Assembly (NCBI GenBank): GCA_016758965.1
Contig: JAEPRB010000198.1
Coordinates: 1 to 64,000, forward strand
Length of the DNA: 64,000 bases
Source of the DNA: Circinella minor
Lineage: Eukaryota; Mucoromycota; Mucoromycetes; Mucorales; Lichtheimiaceae
Direction: 5' to 3'
The stretch's first letter is position 1; every line of letters starts with the position of its first letter. Both the position numbers and the translations under genes were made by a program. Under the pieces are notes generated by a model, which saw only the letters and a program-made list of their open reading frames with translations, was not told the origin of the DNA and did no database searches. Positions 14,822 to 25,905 of the stretch are shown piece by piece.

Positions 14822-16541
14822 ATGGTCAAGTTTTTATCATGGTCAACAAGTGTATTATTAACTTACTTGTGTAGTGCTTTAACAGTATCTGCAGATAGAC
14901 AAACGTAAATAAATATATAGAAATGCATAAATTATATACAATTAAGTTATTAATATCATGTGTTTATTTGTGGACTTTTATTAGAGCACCTGTTCGAGAA
15001 CTACCAGCTGATCCTCGTCCGTGCAATGACTTTCCTGACCATTATAAAATTCCAGTCAATCGTTTCTTCTGGCTTGGTGCTCATGATGTTGCATCACAAG
15101 ATCGTTCTGTAACTGAGATGCTTCGCGATGGTAAATAGCTTTTTTTTTTTTTAAAAAAAAAAAAAGTACAGATGACACGCCATCATTTACTTTACTGAAC
15201 GCGACTTTTATTATTATTATAGGTATTCGATTACTTGATTTAAATTTATGCTCATCTCCAAAGTAAGACACTATATTTCTTCCACCTCTTTCTCTTTCAG
15301 GGCTACTATGTATTTGATGAGGAACAAAGTAAAATATTAAGCAATGTTTTTTTTTTCAGAGATACGATAGTTGCTTGTTCAGATTCAACAGTATCATTAT
15401 TAGATCTAGCGGATGAAATTTTTAATTATGCACGAGAACAGGAAGAACAAATAATTACTGTTCATGTCAATTTATCAGATGATATTTCTTTGAGTACATT
15501 TGAAAAAACATGGGATCAAGTATGTAAAGTACATACAGAACGATTGGAAGGTGTTGATCCATTTGAAAAAGGCCAGGTAAAAAAAAAAAAATTAATAATA
15601 ATAAGCAAAAGGAAAGAGAAGAGCTTAAAAATAGGATGGATATTTTGATAATGAAACTATGTATAAATAACTAAAGAGAAAATGGGTTGCTTTTTTTTTA
15701 GTGTCCATTTATATATAAAAAAAGTGGTCAATGGGAAACTTTGGGAGAATTAGTAGGTTACGATCCAGAAATGCCACAATGGGAAGGTGATGGTGAACTT
15801 GTCGGTGTTCGTTCTAAAATTATTTTGACAACATCAAGAAAACATCAAAATACTGCTTATTTCTCTGAGGTAATAAAAGAGCTCGTTATAAAATATGAAT
15901 AATGTGCTAAAATGTAAAGAAATGGTACTAACGGAAGAATTAGAATCTCTGGAGATCTACTATTAGTCAAAATGTCGCTGATTTAAATGTTGAACTATCC
16001 AAGTTATGCAAAACACCTGGAGCAATTGAAATTCAAGGTAAAATGGATATATAGTAAATTATTAGGAACAAAAATTAATTATCGTTAACAATCAATGTTG
16101 TACAGGCTATGCATCCACATCCGATGAAGATAGGTAAGAAAATTCACGAGTAATTAATCAGGTTTATAAACATTATGTCTAACTTGCATATTCTATGTAT
16201 ATTTAGTAAATCGACACTGGAAAAGGTAACAATAAAAACAGTAATGACGCTTACAAGTAACTAATAATATTTTTTTCTATATACAGAAAAACTATTTTGA
16301 TGCTGCACTTTGGGAAAACGCTATTATTTCAAGCAATGGTTGTAATATAGATCAAACAGGAGCTGGTGTATATTTCAATACTATTCTAATGGATCAATAT
16401 CATTATCAATTGCCATATTTACTTGAATTACAAGGTCGCATGATACCAGTTAATTTCGCAAAATCACAATCAAAGAAGGTTAAGATAGAACCCTCAAAAC
16501 TAGTCAAGGTCCATCATCCACATGATCGAGATGAGTTGTAA
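14822..16541 (+). CDS. Secreted PLC-like phosphodiesterase
   Basis: Likely extracellular phosphodiesterase of the PI-PLC X-domain-like superfamily; the substrate cannot be told from sequence. Nine exons join to 349 residues: 14822-14904, 14985-15130, 15223-15262, 15360-15576, 15702-15869, 15944-16037, 16106-16133, 16207-16225, 16287-16541. Residues 1-25 form a signal peptide (a hydrophobic stretch ending TVSADRQ). The X-like core shows FFWLGAHDVASQDRSVTEML with the first catalytic His, GIRLLDLNLC, and a second His candidate in IITVHVNLSDD. The latter half contains LWENAIISSNGC and LELQGRMIPVNFA. Conserved cysteines fit a secreted fold. Two very small exons (28 and 19 nt) are present. No C-terminal membrane anchor or GPI signal is evident. 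The family call is firm; the enzymatic activity is inferred. Confidence 0.85.
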
Positions 16542-16745
16542 ATTAATATTATTAGTAGTTAGTTTTATGTTTTTTATAATACATATCAAAAGAAAATAGT
16601 AGAAAATAAATTCCTGGTTTTGTTGGGGAAAAAGAATGTTTTTTGGGTTATTTTTTTTCATTTTATAAAAAGAATTCATCAAATGCTCGTCTTTTTTTTT
16701 TTCATTTTTTTTTCATTATGAACATCCAATTCTTGTATGAAAGTA

Positions 16746-17718
16746 TAAAAGTCTCTGTTGTTGATGAGTATGAGAGTCCTAAATCAATGGATTATATTGT
16801 TAATACGTAAGAAGCAGCTTTGTCTTACGTAAACCATTGAGCTCTCGTACACAATATTTAGCTCAACAGCCTTTGGAGACCGAGAAAAAAAACATATGAA
16901 CTGTAGGTCGAAAAGGAATTGATCAAGTTCCATAGTAATGTTATTATGAAGAAAGCACCAATGAAATGGAATTGCTGTATTCACGCTTTTGATATATAAG
17001 AACAAAATGAGATTCTTAAAGCTGTTGTTTAAAAGGTATCTTAATGCCGTTGTTACTGCAAAATGGGTTCGGCATTTATGTTTGTACAGCACAGAAATGA
17101 GCCAAGTAGTATATTTGATAAATGGAGAAAACTTGGTAGTTCACAGTAAAAAGTTATTATTTCGTGTTAGATAATGCTCCAATTCATATACATTGGTTGA
17201 TATCGCTAAATATTTAGAATCTCATGGTTATTATTGTATCTACTTGCGCTCATTATACATAGCTCAATCCAATTGAATTATTTTAATCAGTGGTTAATAG
17301 TACATAGAGTAAAACGTAACAAATTTCTAGAAACGGAGACCCTGATGGCAAGAATCAGTGTCACTTCTAGTAGCCTTAAACTGAGTGACTTTAAGGTCCT
17401 TATTAGATATTCACAGAAATGCTTGGATAAATGCCATAATAAGTAGAACCTTTGAAAAGCTTGAAAAATGACCTCTTGATGACCCCCATCTTTTGTTTAG
17501 CAATCATGTTAACAATAGCTTTATATTTGCTTTCGAATCAAACACAGTTCACCACGTTTTTGATGATCCCGCCTCTGTTTTTCTTTTATCAAATACAGGT
17601 TGATTTGGCTTCTGATCATAATTTTACGTACATTACATATATTTTCTAAACTAATAAGTTGTTATTGGTAAAGCTTTCATTGAGAATAGCTTAGGAATAT
17701 AATGAGGATGGTTGAGTC
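16746..17718 (+). pseudogene. Decayed Tc1/mariner-like transposase, left copy
   Basis: Remnant of a DDE transposase gene of the Tc1/mariner-IS630 type, with many stops and frameshifts. Frames at 17234-17446 show a terminal-domain pattern (IQLNYFNQWLIVHRVKRNKF) resembling the family's 'NPIE..W..vK' segment followed by a helical C-terminal region. The same sequence recurs in opposite orientation at 21059-21996. The two copies differ by substitutions and small indels but share both ends. No intact terminal inverted repeats were identified. Confidence 0.65.
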
Positions 17719-17732
17719 TTTTTATTAAAGGG

Positions 17733-18864
17733 TTATTTTATAATAATCAGCGTCATTCTTTCGATATTGATCATGTATAGATGCTTCCATAATGTTCGCA
17801 AGCGACTGACTAAAGCATCAAACGAATGCTCTACAACAATCCGACTAGACGAATGCATCTTGTTAAATATTCTTTGTCGTCGATTGGCAGAGCTACGTGG
17901 AAAAGAAGGAACCACTGTACGTATGACTGGAAAAGCAGAGTCTAATAAAACAATACTTAGACTTGTCGCTTGTATTCATATTTTATATACATCTTAAAAA
18001 CTACTCACCAGCGATAATGTAGGTGTCATCCATACATACTTGATCGGGCATATTGACGAGATTTGTATATAGCGCGCTTGTTGTGAAAGCACGCGCGTCA
18101 TTTACACGGCCTTTTTGTATTGTTAATAAATATGTTAAATTTTTGATAACCATAATCACTAGCACTGCTTACCGGAATTACCACATTTTATGAATGTGAA
18201 GCGAGTTGAAGCATCGAATACCGCAAGCAAATTGAAAGAAGCGTTAGTTTTTCTATCGACGAACATGTTTCCTCTTTTAGCTGGTTTTTGTATTACGACC
18301 AATTTCCCATCCATGGCACCGATTACTTTATCCAGTCGTCGATGCCCTGCTCCTCCTTTTGTTTTAAACTGATGTGCCATCTCCTGCGTTCTTCGTAAGT
18401 CATTGGTTGGCCAGGTGATTTCTGTCTGACCCATTCGTTCCATTGCCTTAATAAATCTATCTGTAAAATTGTTCAGGGATCCATCAGGAATATCCAACAG
18501 GGCGCATACCAAACGAAAACCAAAATGAGAATTGGCAAAGCGCCAGAGAACCACGGTAACCTGGATTTCTACTGGAATCCCCCCCCTTCATTTGACTTCC
18601 AATATACTCTGGATCGCTTTTTAGCTTGTTTACCAGCAATTCAAAAGCACTTTTCGTAATACGATAGTGAGATTTGAACCGCTTACGCCCCTCAGCTAGA
18701 TCGCTCAAATTGGGATGCGTAACTCTCCACCACCGGGAAGATTCATACGCTCGCTGTTGTCGCTGATGTGCGATTTCTGCTGTCATAAAAATAGGACATG
18801 CATGAAATATTTCATAGAAAATGTCTTGGTATATAAGTTTATACCTGAGTGCCGCCTGAGCCAC
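17733..18864 (-). pseudogene. Dead PIF/Harbinger-type transposase
   Basis: Remnant of a PIF/Harbinger DDE transposase (DDE_Tnp_4 type) read on the minus strand in several frames. Recognisable pieces in order are RFKSHYRITKSAFELLVNKL (N-terminal part), DIPDGSLNNFTDRF, VIGAMDGKLVVIQKPAKRG (first Asp), VDRKTNASFNLLAVFDASTRF, then GRVNDARAFTTSALYTNL and DDTYIIAG (second Asp, about 18000-18110), and NKMHSSSRIVVEHSFDALVSRL (acidic third residue). A C8 run at about 18579 marks one frame change, and the pieces cannot be joined into a single frame. The DDE residues remain recognisable, so decay is fairly recent. A partner Myb-like ORF, usual in this superfamily, was not found intact. Confidence 0.75.
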
Positions 18865-18899
18865 TCATGGACCAAGGGCTTCAAACGACATTCGGTGAA

Positions 18900-19500
18900 T
18901 GACTCGTAAATAATCTCGATGATTAGTGAGCATTCCATCCTCTTTTCCCATCATGTCATCCATTAGGTGTTTGGAGCGATCCTTGGCAAAAATACCGAGA
19001 CGCAGGAGATCGTGACATAATGAGTGGTAGTCAGGAGACGAATGTGCCAGTTAACTTCGCCAAAAGCAAGGCTTGGTCCGAAATCACGCTGCCATAACTT
19101 TGTTATGGTACCATCTGGACGCATTTCCCCAGTTTCATCAGCTGTAATATTGGACCATCGTAGTAAGACGCTTTTATCAGAATCCAAGAGTAAAGCAGAC
19201 AAGAAAGGATCGAAATACATGGTGAAAAGTTCACATTCCCCAATGGATTTCTTGGTTTTTATAACCATCTGAGGGAGTTTTCGCATTCTATTAGAAGGAT
19301 ACGTACTTAGTTTGTAGTAAAGTTATAGTAGACCAAGTGTTTTCATTATTACTATTTTCACCATCATCACCCATCCAATTGTGATTCCATGATAACTTAC
19401 GCGCTCATTATGCCCCCTCACTAAAGACCGTTCAAGACCGCTTAAACTCTTTCCAACCATTGAAAGGTTAAATTCCACATCATCTTTCGCTTGGATATTT
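18900..19500 (-). pseudogene. Fragment of a repeat-associated ORF of unknown function
   Basis: The minus strand encodes a clearly protein-like block at 18963-19286 with LRWSNITADETGEMRPDG followed by WQRDFGPSLAFGEVNWHIR, but no start, no full-length frame and no intron solution were found. Position inside the transposon cluster suggests cargo or coding sequence of a repeat element. The pattern (a TDETG...PD stretch then a GFGEVK-like segment) resembles uncharacterised proteins that I associate with repeats in mucoralean genomes; this comparison is from memory and unverified. Confidence 0.4.
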
Positions 19501-21058
19501 GAATCTACATTATTTATTATACGGGATACGTAGCTTCATACAGGCATCATCAATAATATCCATGTTAAAATCCACAATTTCTGATATTAATTCCTTGTTC
19601 AGGTCAGAAATAATGTCTTCAGTGAAAACATCAATCAATAGCGGACTGTGTTGACTAGGGCATAAAAGGAGAATATTTGACAAGGCTAGGGTTCGTGTAA
19701 AGATGATTCGATAAAAAACAAACGGGTGCTGCACATTTGACCAACGGCTTGTCGGAATTTTTTTAATTATCCACATTCTTGAAAAGCCATGGGATTATTG
19801 ATGACACGTTTTCTATGGCTTCTGGCAAAGAAGGACCAGTAGCTACTTCCGTTGCTGCACTTTCTGCTTCTGCTTCGAATTCAACATTAATTGTTTTTGT
19901 GGTATCGGTTGCTGTGGAAATGGTAGTATCGGATAATATTAATGACGTGGGAGTGGGTGTTGTGGCATCTGGTGCCGTGGTGGTAGAAAATAAAAATCCT
20001 TGGTTGTTTGACCGTTCTGACTTCGGCTGGATTGAATGGACGACTAAAACCTTTTGGGCATCATCCGATCAACACTTTTGAACTAGGTATTTTTGCGTGA
20101 TTTTCCTAACCAATACAACTTGAATGCTTCGGATTGTTTAAAGGTATTTAAATCTGATTGTAATCGTTTTTGATCTTCTTTGATATGACTATTGTTGATA
20201 ATAGAGGTGTATCTTGAGACTGTATATTGTTTGTTTAGTAAACCAAATTCATCTATGAAAGATGTTAAAGTGAGAATTTCTCTATTGTTAATACACCACT
20301 GATATGCAACAAGAAAGCGTTGCTTTTTTTTGGCGGAGCATTCTTAGAGGAAGTTGCATTAGCAAACAGGAGGTTTTGAACAGGTAAAAAATAATAAAAA
20401 AAAGGGCGTGTCTATTTCCACATACTATCTCACAAACTCCATCATATAAAAAGTATTCCATGCCCCGTGTAAAAATAGGTATTATTTGTTAGTTTGAACA
20501 GTATACGCACTGCAGTATATTTTTGTCGCTTGTACCGACATTTGGTTGAACAAGAAGTTTATAAAACAACCCTGTTCGACCCATCCTGCGATTTATTCAC
20601 TGATCGGTTCTGTGCTTTGCAATTTGAATAATGATGACAAAGATACCAATTATAGTGTGTTATACACTTTTGAAATTTTTATGATTTTTATCATGTCTCC
20701 TATAATCCAACGTCTGTTGAGACATACCGAGTGAGACCGCTCAAAATGGTATAAAGGTATAAAGAACCTTGTTAGGGACAAGGAAAAGGCTTTAAAGAAT
20801 GGAGACAGTCGTATATACTAGATTTTATGGAATTCAATTAATGTTAATTGTGGAGAAGGGTAATCAGAAAAAAATTTAGAATAAGGATAAAGAAAGAAAA
20901 TAAAAAAAATAAGAGTTTGTGAAGTGAGAAATGTATATACTAGGGAATAAAAGTGAAATAAATGCCAGAGGTTGTTCTTCTGAAGACAGTAAGTGATATG
21001 CTAATAGATAGCATGTGATATACAACCAATAAAATTTCCGTATATAATGATTGTTTAC
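19501..21058. other. Spacer inside the transposon cluster
   Basis: Short protein-like frames appear at 19510-19776 (-) and 19779-20081 (+), but neither matches a family I can name nor extends into a gene. The remainder is AT-rich and shows no gene. It may be decayed cargo of the flanking elements. Confidence 0.4.
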
Positions 21059-21996
21059 TAAGACTTAACCATCACCATTCTATTGCCAAGCTTATCCCTA
21101 ATGAAAAATTTACCAATAATAACTTGGTTTAGAAAATATAAAATATTAATAGTAGTAATGTAAAAAATATGATCAGCAGAACCCAAATCAATCTGTATTT
21201 GATAAAAGAAAAACAGAGGCGGGATCATTAAAAGTGTGGTGAACTGTGTTTGATTCGAAAGCAAATATAAAGATATTGCCAACATGATTGCTAAACAAAA
21301 GATGGGGATCATCAAGAAGTCATTTTTCAAGTTTTTCAGAGGCTCTACTTATTACAAGCATTTTTGTGAATGTCTAACAAGGACTTTAAAATCACCCAGT
21401 TTCAAGCTACTAAAAGTGACAGTGATTTTTGCCGTCAAAGTCTCCTTTCCTGAAAACTTGTTAGGTTTTACTCTACGTACTATTAACCACTGATCCAAAC
21501 AATTCAATTGGATTGAACTATGGATAACAGAGCGCAAGTAAATTCAATAATAACCATGAGATTCTAAATATTTAACAACATCAACTGTTGTATGGATTGG
21601 AGCATTATCTACATAACAGGAAATAATAGTTTTTCATGTGTGAACGAACTATCAGTCTTTCTCTTTTTATCAAAAGCACTATTTGGCCCATTTTTGTTCT
21701 GTACAAACGCGAATCCCCAGCTATTTTGCAGTAACAGCGGAATTAAGAAACTTTTCAAACAGAAGCTCAAAGATTCTGATACGTAAAAAAACGTGCATAA
21801 TCTCATTCCATTGATGTTTTCCTCATCATAACATTAATACGAGGTTTAATCAATTATTTTTCTACGTGCTCGACAGAGGTCGTTGAGCTAAATACTGCAC
21901 ATAGGAGCTCAATGATTTAAGACAAAACTGATCCTTATCGACAATATAATACATTGCTTCGGGCTCCCATCATACTCATCGACAACAGAGACTTTC
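21059..21996 (-). pseudogene. Decayed Tc1/mariner-like transposase, right copy
   Basis: Second copy of the element at 16746-17718, in opposite orientation. The reverse strand reads AGTCTCTGTTGTCGATGAG at its 5' end against AGTCTCTGTTGTTGATGAG in the left copy. The copies stay alignable to a shared 3' end, including IQLNCLDQWLIVRRVKPNKF. It has stops and frameshifts independent of the left copy. The pair forms a long imperfect inverted repeat with about 3.3 kb between the arms. Confidence 0.65.
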
Positions 21997-22354
21997 TCAT
22001 TTTCATACAAAATTTAGATGTTTATTATCGTGTGGTTGATTTCTAGTGTAATTGTAGGGAAGAGAAATAAAAGGGGGACGAACGTCGCTCGGTGTACTCT
22101 TTTTTATATATTCAAAGAATACCAAGCTTGTGCTACAAAACATCCTTTTACCCAAAACAAAATTACTTTCTGGAAAGAGTGTAGACTGTAAAATAAATAG
22201 ATTTCAAGTGTAACAACAAACAAAAATACTAAGCCCGAGGCGAGACACATGTAGTGGAAAGGGCGAAATTTTCATTGGGAAGGATTTTCACTCTTTACTG
22301 CTTGCATATCCTTTTTTTTTTTTTTTTTTTTTGTTTCGCCTTCTCCCCCCCTAA
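21997..22354. promoter_or_regulatory. Upstream region of the mannosyltransferase gene
   Basis: About 360 bp between the transposon cluster and the GT15 start codon. It ends in a T run (about 22313-22332) and a pyrimidine-rich stretch just before the ATG, of the kind seen in fungal core promoters. No TATA box or specific site was recognised. Confidence 0.4.
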
Positions 22355-24125
22355 ATGGCGATACCTGCCTTTCTTTCCCGCGAAATGAATAACTGGCGAG
22401 TAGCTGGTAAGCAACGGCTTTTACTCGTCGTTGCTTTAGGTCTTTTGACCATTTCAGTACTTTTTTTCTTACCTGTCAGTAATCTTTCGTCAGTCAGTAA
22501 CCAAGAACAACAACAAAAAGAACTTGATGTCACATCTGCACCAGAACAAGAACAACAAAAAACATCTACTATTGAACCTATTGAAGCACCATTAGCATCA
22601 TTTGAACCAGATGATCCTGTACGCGCTTGTTTTGTCATTTTAGTTCGTAACCGAGAATTAGACGGTATTGCTTCTACCATTAGACAAATTGAAGAACGAT
22701 TTAATAAAAAATACCAATACCCCTATATCTTTTTGAACGACGATGACTTTACTCAAGAGTTCAAAGATACTACCTCTTTGTTGACGACAGCTGATACACG
22801 TTATGGTAAATTGGATAATCAAATGTGGGGTTATCCATCGTTTATCAATCAAACCTTGGCAGCCGATAATCGAGCAGAAATGGCCAAATCTGGTGTTCCG
22901 TACGCAGAAAGCGAAAGTTATCGCCACATGTGTCGGTAAAGAATCAAGTTTTATTTTTATTTTTGAGAAGGGAATGTTAAGATAAGGAGGAGAGTGATTC
23001 TGTTAGAGATTGATGGGTTATATATTTAGCATTACGTACCAAGATAATGTCTTTTTGTTATCATGGTCAAAATATTATATATTCTTCTAAGCTCACCCTC
23101 TTTTTCATTTTCTTAATAATGTAGATTCCAAAGTGGATTTTTTTTTAGACATCCTTTATTGGATGAATTTGACTATTACTGGCGTTTGGAGCCAGATGTG
23201 GATTATCATTGTGATCTTAGTTATGATGTATTCAAATTCATGCGTAATAATGGCAAAAAATATGGTAAAGCTCGTTTTTTTTTTAATTTTCTAAATGTGG
23301 TTAAAATTAGGGTATGTCTATAGGATGTGTATGCTTTTCTTTAAGATCCATATTTTTATTTTTATTTTTTTATTTACTTATTTAGGCTTTAATATCGCAT
23401 TTCGTGAGTTTGGTGCAACTGTTCCGTCGCTTTGGCAAACTGTTATGGATTTTGAACGTGACCGTCCTGAAGTAGTGAAACATTGGCCCGTCAGAGAAGA
23501 TTCTTTATGGCGATTTGTTACGGATGATAATGGCGAATCATATAACTTATGTCATTTCTGGACTAACTTTGAAATTGCTTCATTGGATTTATGGCGTTCA
23601 AATGATTATTTAAAATTTTTTAATTATTTAGATCAAACTGGTGGTTTCTTTTATGAAAGGTACTTATATACATACATTGTGCAGCTTTTAAAAATAATTA
23701 TGTTTATTAAATGAATATAAATAGATGGGGCGATGCACCTGTTCATTCCATTGCAGCAAGTATGATGCTTCGTAAGGAAGAATTCCACTTTTTCAATGAT
23801 ATTGGTTACCGACACACGTAAGTTATTTAATAACGAGGAGAAGGCGGGGGCGGGTTTGTTTGTAAATTAAATGGGACAAGGTATAATAAAACAAAGAGAA
23901 ATCTTAACACTCGATTCATATTAGTGCGTACACTCATTGCCCAGTTGAGCCTGAATTCCGGAGCAAGTGTTCCTGTAACCCCGATGACAATTTTGGTAAG
24001 ATCTTTTACTACTTTTTTTAATATTCTACCACATCACACTAAAACTTTTTTCTTTATATTTTATAGATTATAACCCTGGTCTCAGCTGCTATTCTGTTTT
24101 TAAGAAAGCTTTAGAAGAATCATAA
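22355..24125 (+). CDS. GT15 alpha-1,2-mannosyltransferase (KRE2/MNT1/KTR family)
   Basis: Golgi type II membrane enzyme that transfers mannose from GDP-mannose in alpha-1,2 linkage to O- and N-linked glycans of secreted and wall proteins. Six exons join to 405 residues: 22355-22935, 23125-23264, 23386-23659, 23725-23817, 23925-23995, 24067-24125. A single signal anchor lies at about residues 21-41 (basic residues before, then [20 protein letters not shown]), followed by a Gln/Glu-rich stem. The catalytic domain shows [69 protein letters not shown] and [17 protein letters not shown], which are the family hallmarks including the metal-binding EPDV and the candidate nucleophile Glu in the NFEI segment. 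Length is typical. The start is fixed by the anchor. It lies 376 bp upstream of the aspartic protease on the same strand. Confidence 0.95.
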
Positions 24126-24501
24126 ATTTTATGTGTATACTTTTGCCCCCTTTTTTCGACTTTTCTACATTATATTTAACAACAGCGCACACAACTCCCA
24201 CTCATATCATAAATAAAAAAGAACACATGTAGATTTATTTTTAGTAAAAAGTAATTGGACTTGTGTCACTTCAATTTGAATGGATAGTTTCTTTATTTAG
24301 TTAACCCAGTAGTTTCGTTTTCTTCTGTGAAAAAACTTACCTTTGTGTACCTGACTTAATTTTTTTTTCTTTACTTCTTTGTATCCTCTTTTCTCTCCCT
24401 CTCTCATTATTTAACTTAATACTCTCACACTTTCCTTTTTTCCCCTTTCCTTTCTATTTCCTTTTAACCCCCCATTCCTTCCTTTATATTTAATTTTTTT
24501 A

Positions 24502-25905
24502 ATGCGTCCTATATCGTTTGCTTTGGCTATTGTGGCTGCCACAGTACTTGGCGTATCAGCAGGAGAAGATCAACCTGTTAAACCCGTTCGTTTACCCATA
24601 CGCCGCATTGCCCGTCGCAATTTGCCTAACGACGATGCGCGCTACCATCGCAACCGTTTCCAACCAATTCACTATGATACTCTTCTTGAAAACGCAGACG
24701 GAACAACTACCTCATCGCCGTCCCCTGACACCGACGACGATCAAAAAGAGCAAAACGCATCAGTACACATTGTTCCCCTGTTGAATGATCTTGAATTATA
24801 CGAACTTGCAGTCAACGTTGAAATTGGTACTCCAGCACAAGAATTTTTACTTTTATTCGATACCGGTAGCGCCGATACATGGATTCCTTCCAACAAATGT
24901 TTAAAAGCAGATGGATGTTTGTCCGGTAGTCAATTTGATTCCAGCAAATCATCTTCATTCCATGAAACCAAATATCCTTTGAACATCACCTATGGTACTG
25001 GTAATGCAGAGGGTAATTATTTCGTCGATACTTTAAAAGTCGGCGAATTGGAATTAGATAAGCAAGTTTTGGCCATGGTAGACACAAACGAAGGTCCCAT
25101 TGCACAACAACCTACGGCTGAAGAAGGTGGAGATCAATACATATTAGATGGTATTTTTGGCGCAGGTTATCCCGGTGGTACCATTATGTACCAACGATTC
25201 AATCAATCCTATTATCCGTTTCCACAAGCTCTTTATTTAGCCAACAAGATTCCTGAACCTTTGTTCTCGGTATTTATTGGTGAATCTGAACAAAGTGAAT
25301 GGTGTGGTGAAATCATGTTTGGTGATGTCAACAAGGAAAAAATGAACGGTGATTTGATTTATACTGACGTTGTCACTTATAAACACAAAGCAACTGGATT
25401 ATCCGTTCATGAACGATGGAATGTATTCCTTCAAGGATTCCAATTGAGAAACGTCAATTTCAAATTCTCTAAAGCCGGTACTCCATTCACTATCGATACA
25501 GGTTCCAATTTCATGTATTTACCTAAACATTTGGCTACTCAATTGGCTAAAACAATTGCTCCTGACGTTCAACTGGTTGATAATCAATTTATTGTGGACT
25601 GTAAATACATGGAGGATAATGAGGAAATCAAGATGGTGTTCCCTGAATCAGGAGCTCAAGGCACTTCTGTCTATATTGCCTTACCTATTTCACGCTTGGT
25701 TGCTAGACGTGAAGAAGATGGTCAATGTATGCTGTTCTTTGTTCCTTCTGAACATTATATTTTGGGCAACATGTTGTTACGTAATTTTGTTACTGTTTTC
25801 GATTTTGGTCAACATCGTATTGGATTTGCACCAGCTATTGAAACAGACAAGGACACAACTACGTCAAACAAGAGTGATGAGGACTCAAAGGATGAACAAC
25901 AATAA
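24502..25905 (+). CDS. Secreted pepsin-like aspartic protease (A1 family)
   Basis: Intronless 467-residue aspartic endopeptidase, probably secreted and digesting external protein. Residues 1-20 are a signal peptide (ending GVSAG). A pro-region follows with several dibasic sites (RR at 34-35 and 38-39) suited to Kex2-type maturation. Both catalytic motifs are present: LLFDTGSADTWIP (Asp120) and FTIDTGSNFMYLP (Asp332). The flap Tyr sits in NITYGTGNAEG, and YILGNMLLRNFVTVFDFG precedes the C-terminus as expected. The tail is acidic and hydrophilic with no GPI-type hydrophobic end, so it is probably not an anchored yapsin. Lack of introns contrasts with its neighbours. Third-position G/C seems higher at the start of the gene than nearby, which could reflect strong expression. 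Confidence 0.95.
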   Translation: MRPISFALAIVAATVLGVSAGEDQPVKPVRLPIRRIARRNLPNDDARYHRNRFQPIHYDTLLENADGTTTSSPSPDTDDDQKEQNASVHIVPLLNDLELYELAVNVEIGTPAQEFLLLFDTGSADTWIPSNKCLKADGCLSGSQFDSSKSSSFHETKYPLNITYGTGNAEGNYFVDTLKVGELELDKQVLAMVDTNEGPIAQQPTAEEGGDQYILDGIFGAGYPGGTIMYQRFNQSYYPFPQALYLANKIPEPLFSVFIGESEQSEWCGEIMFGDVNKEKMNGDLIYTDVVTYKHKATGLSVHERWNVFLQGFQLRNVNFKFSKAGTPFTIDTGSNFMYLPKHLATQLAKTIAPDVQLVDNQFIVDCKYMEDNEEIKMVFPESGAQGTSVYIALPISRLVARREEDGQCMLFFVPSEHYILGNMLLRNFVTVFDFGQHRIGFAPAIETDKDTTTSNKSDEDSKDEQQ

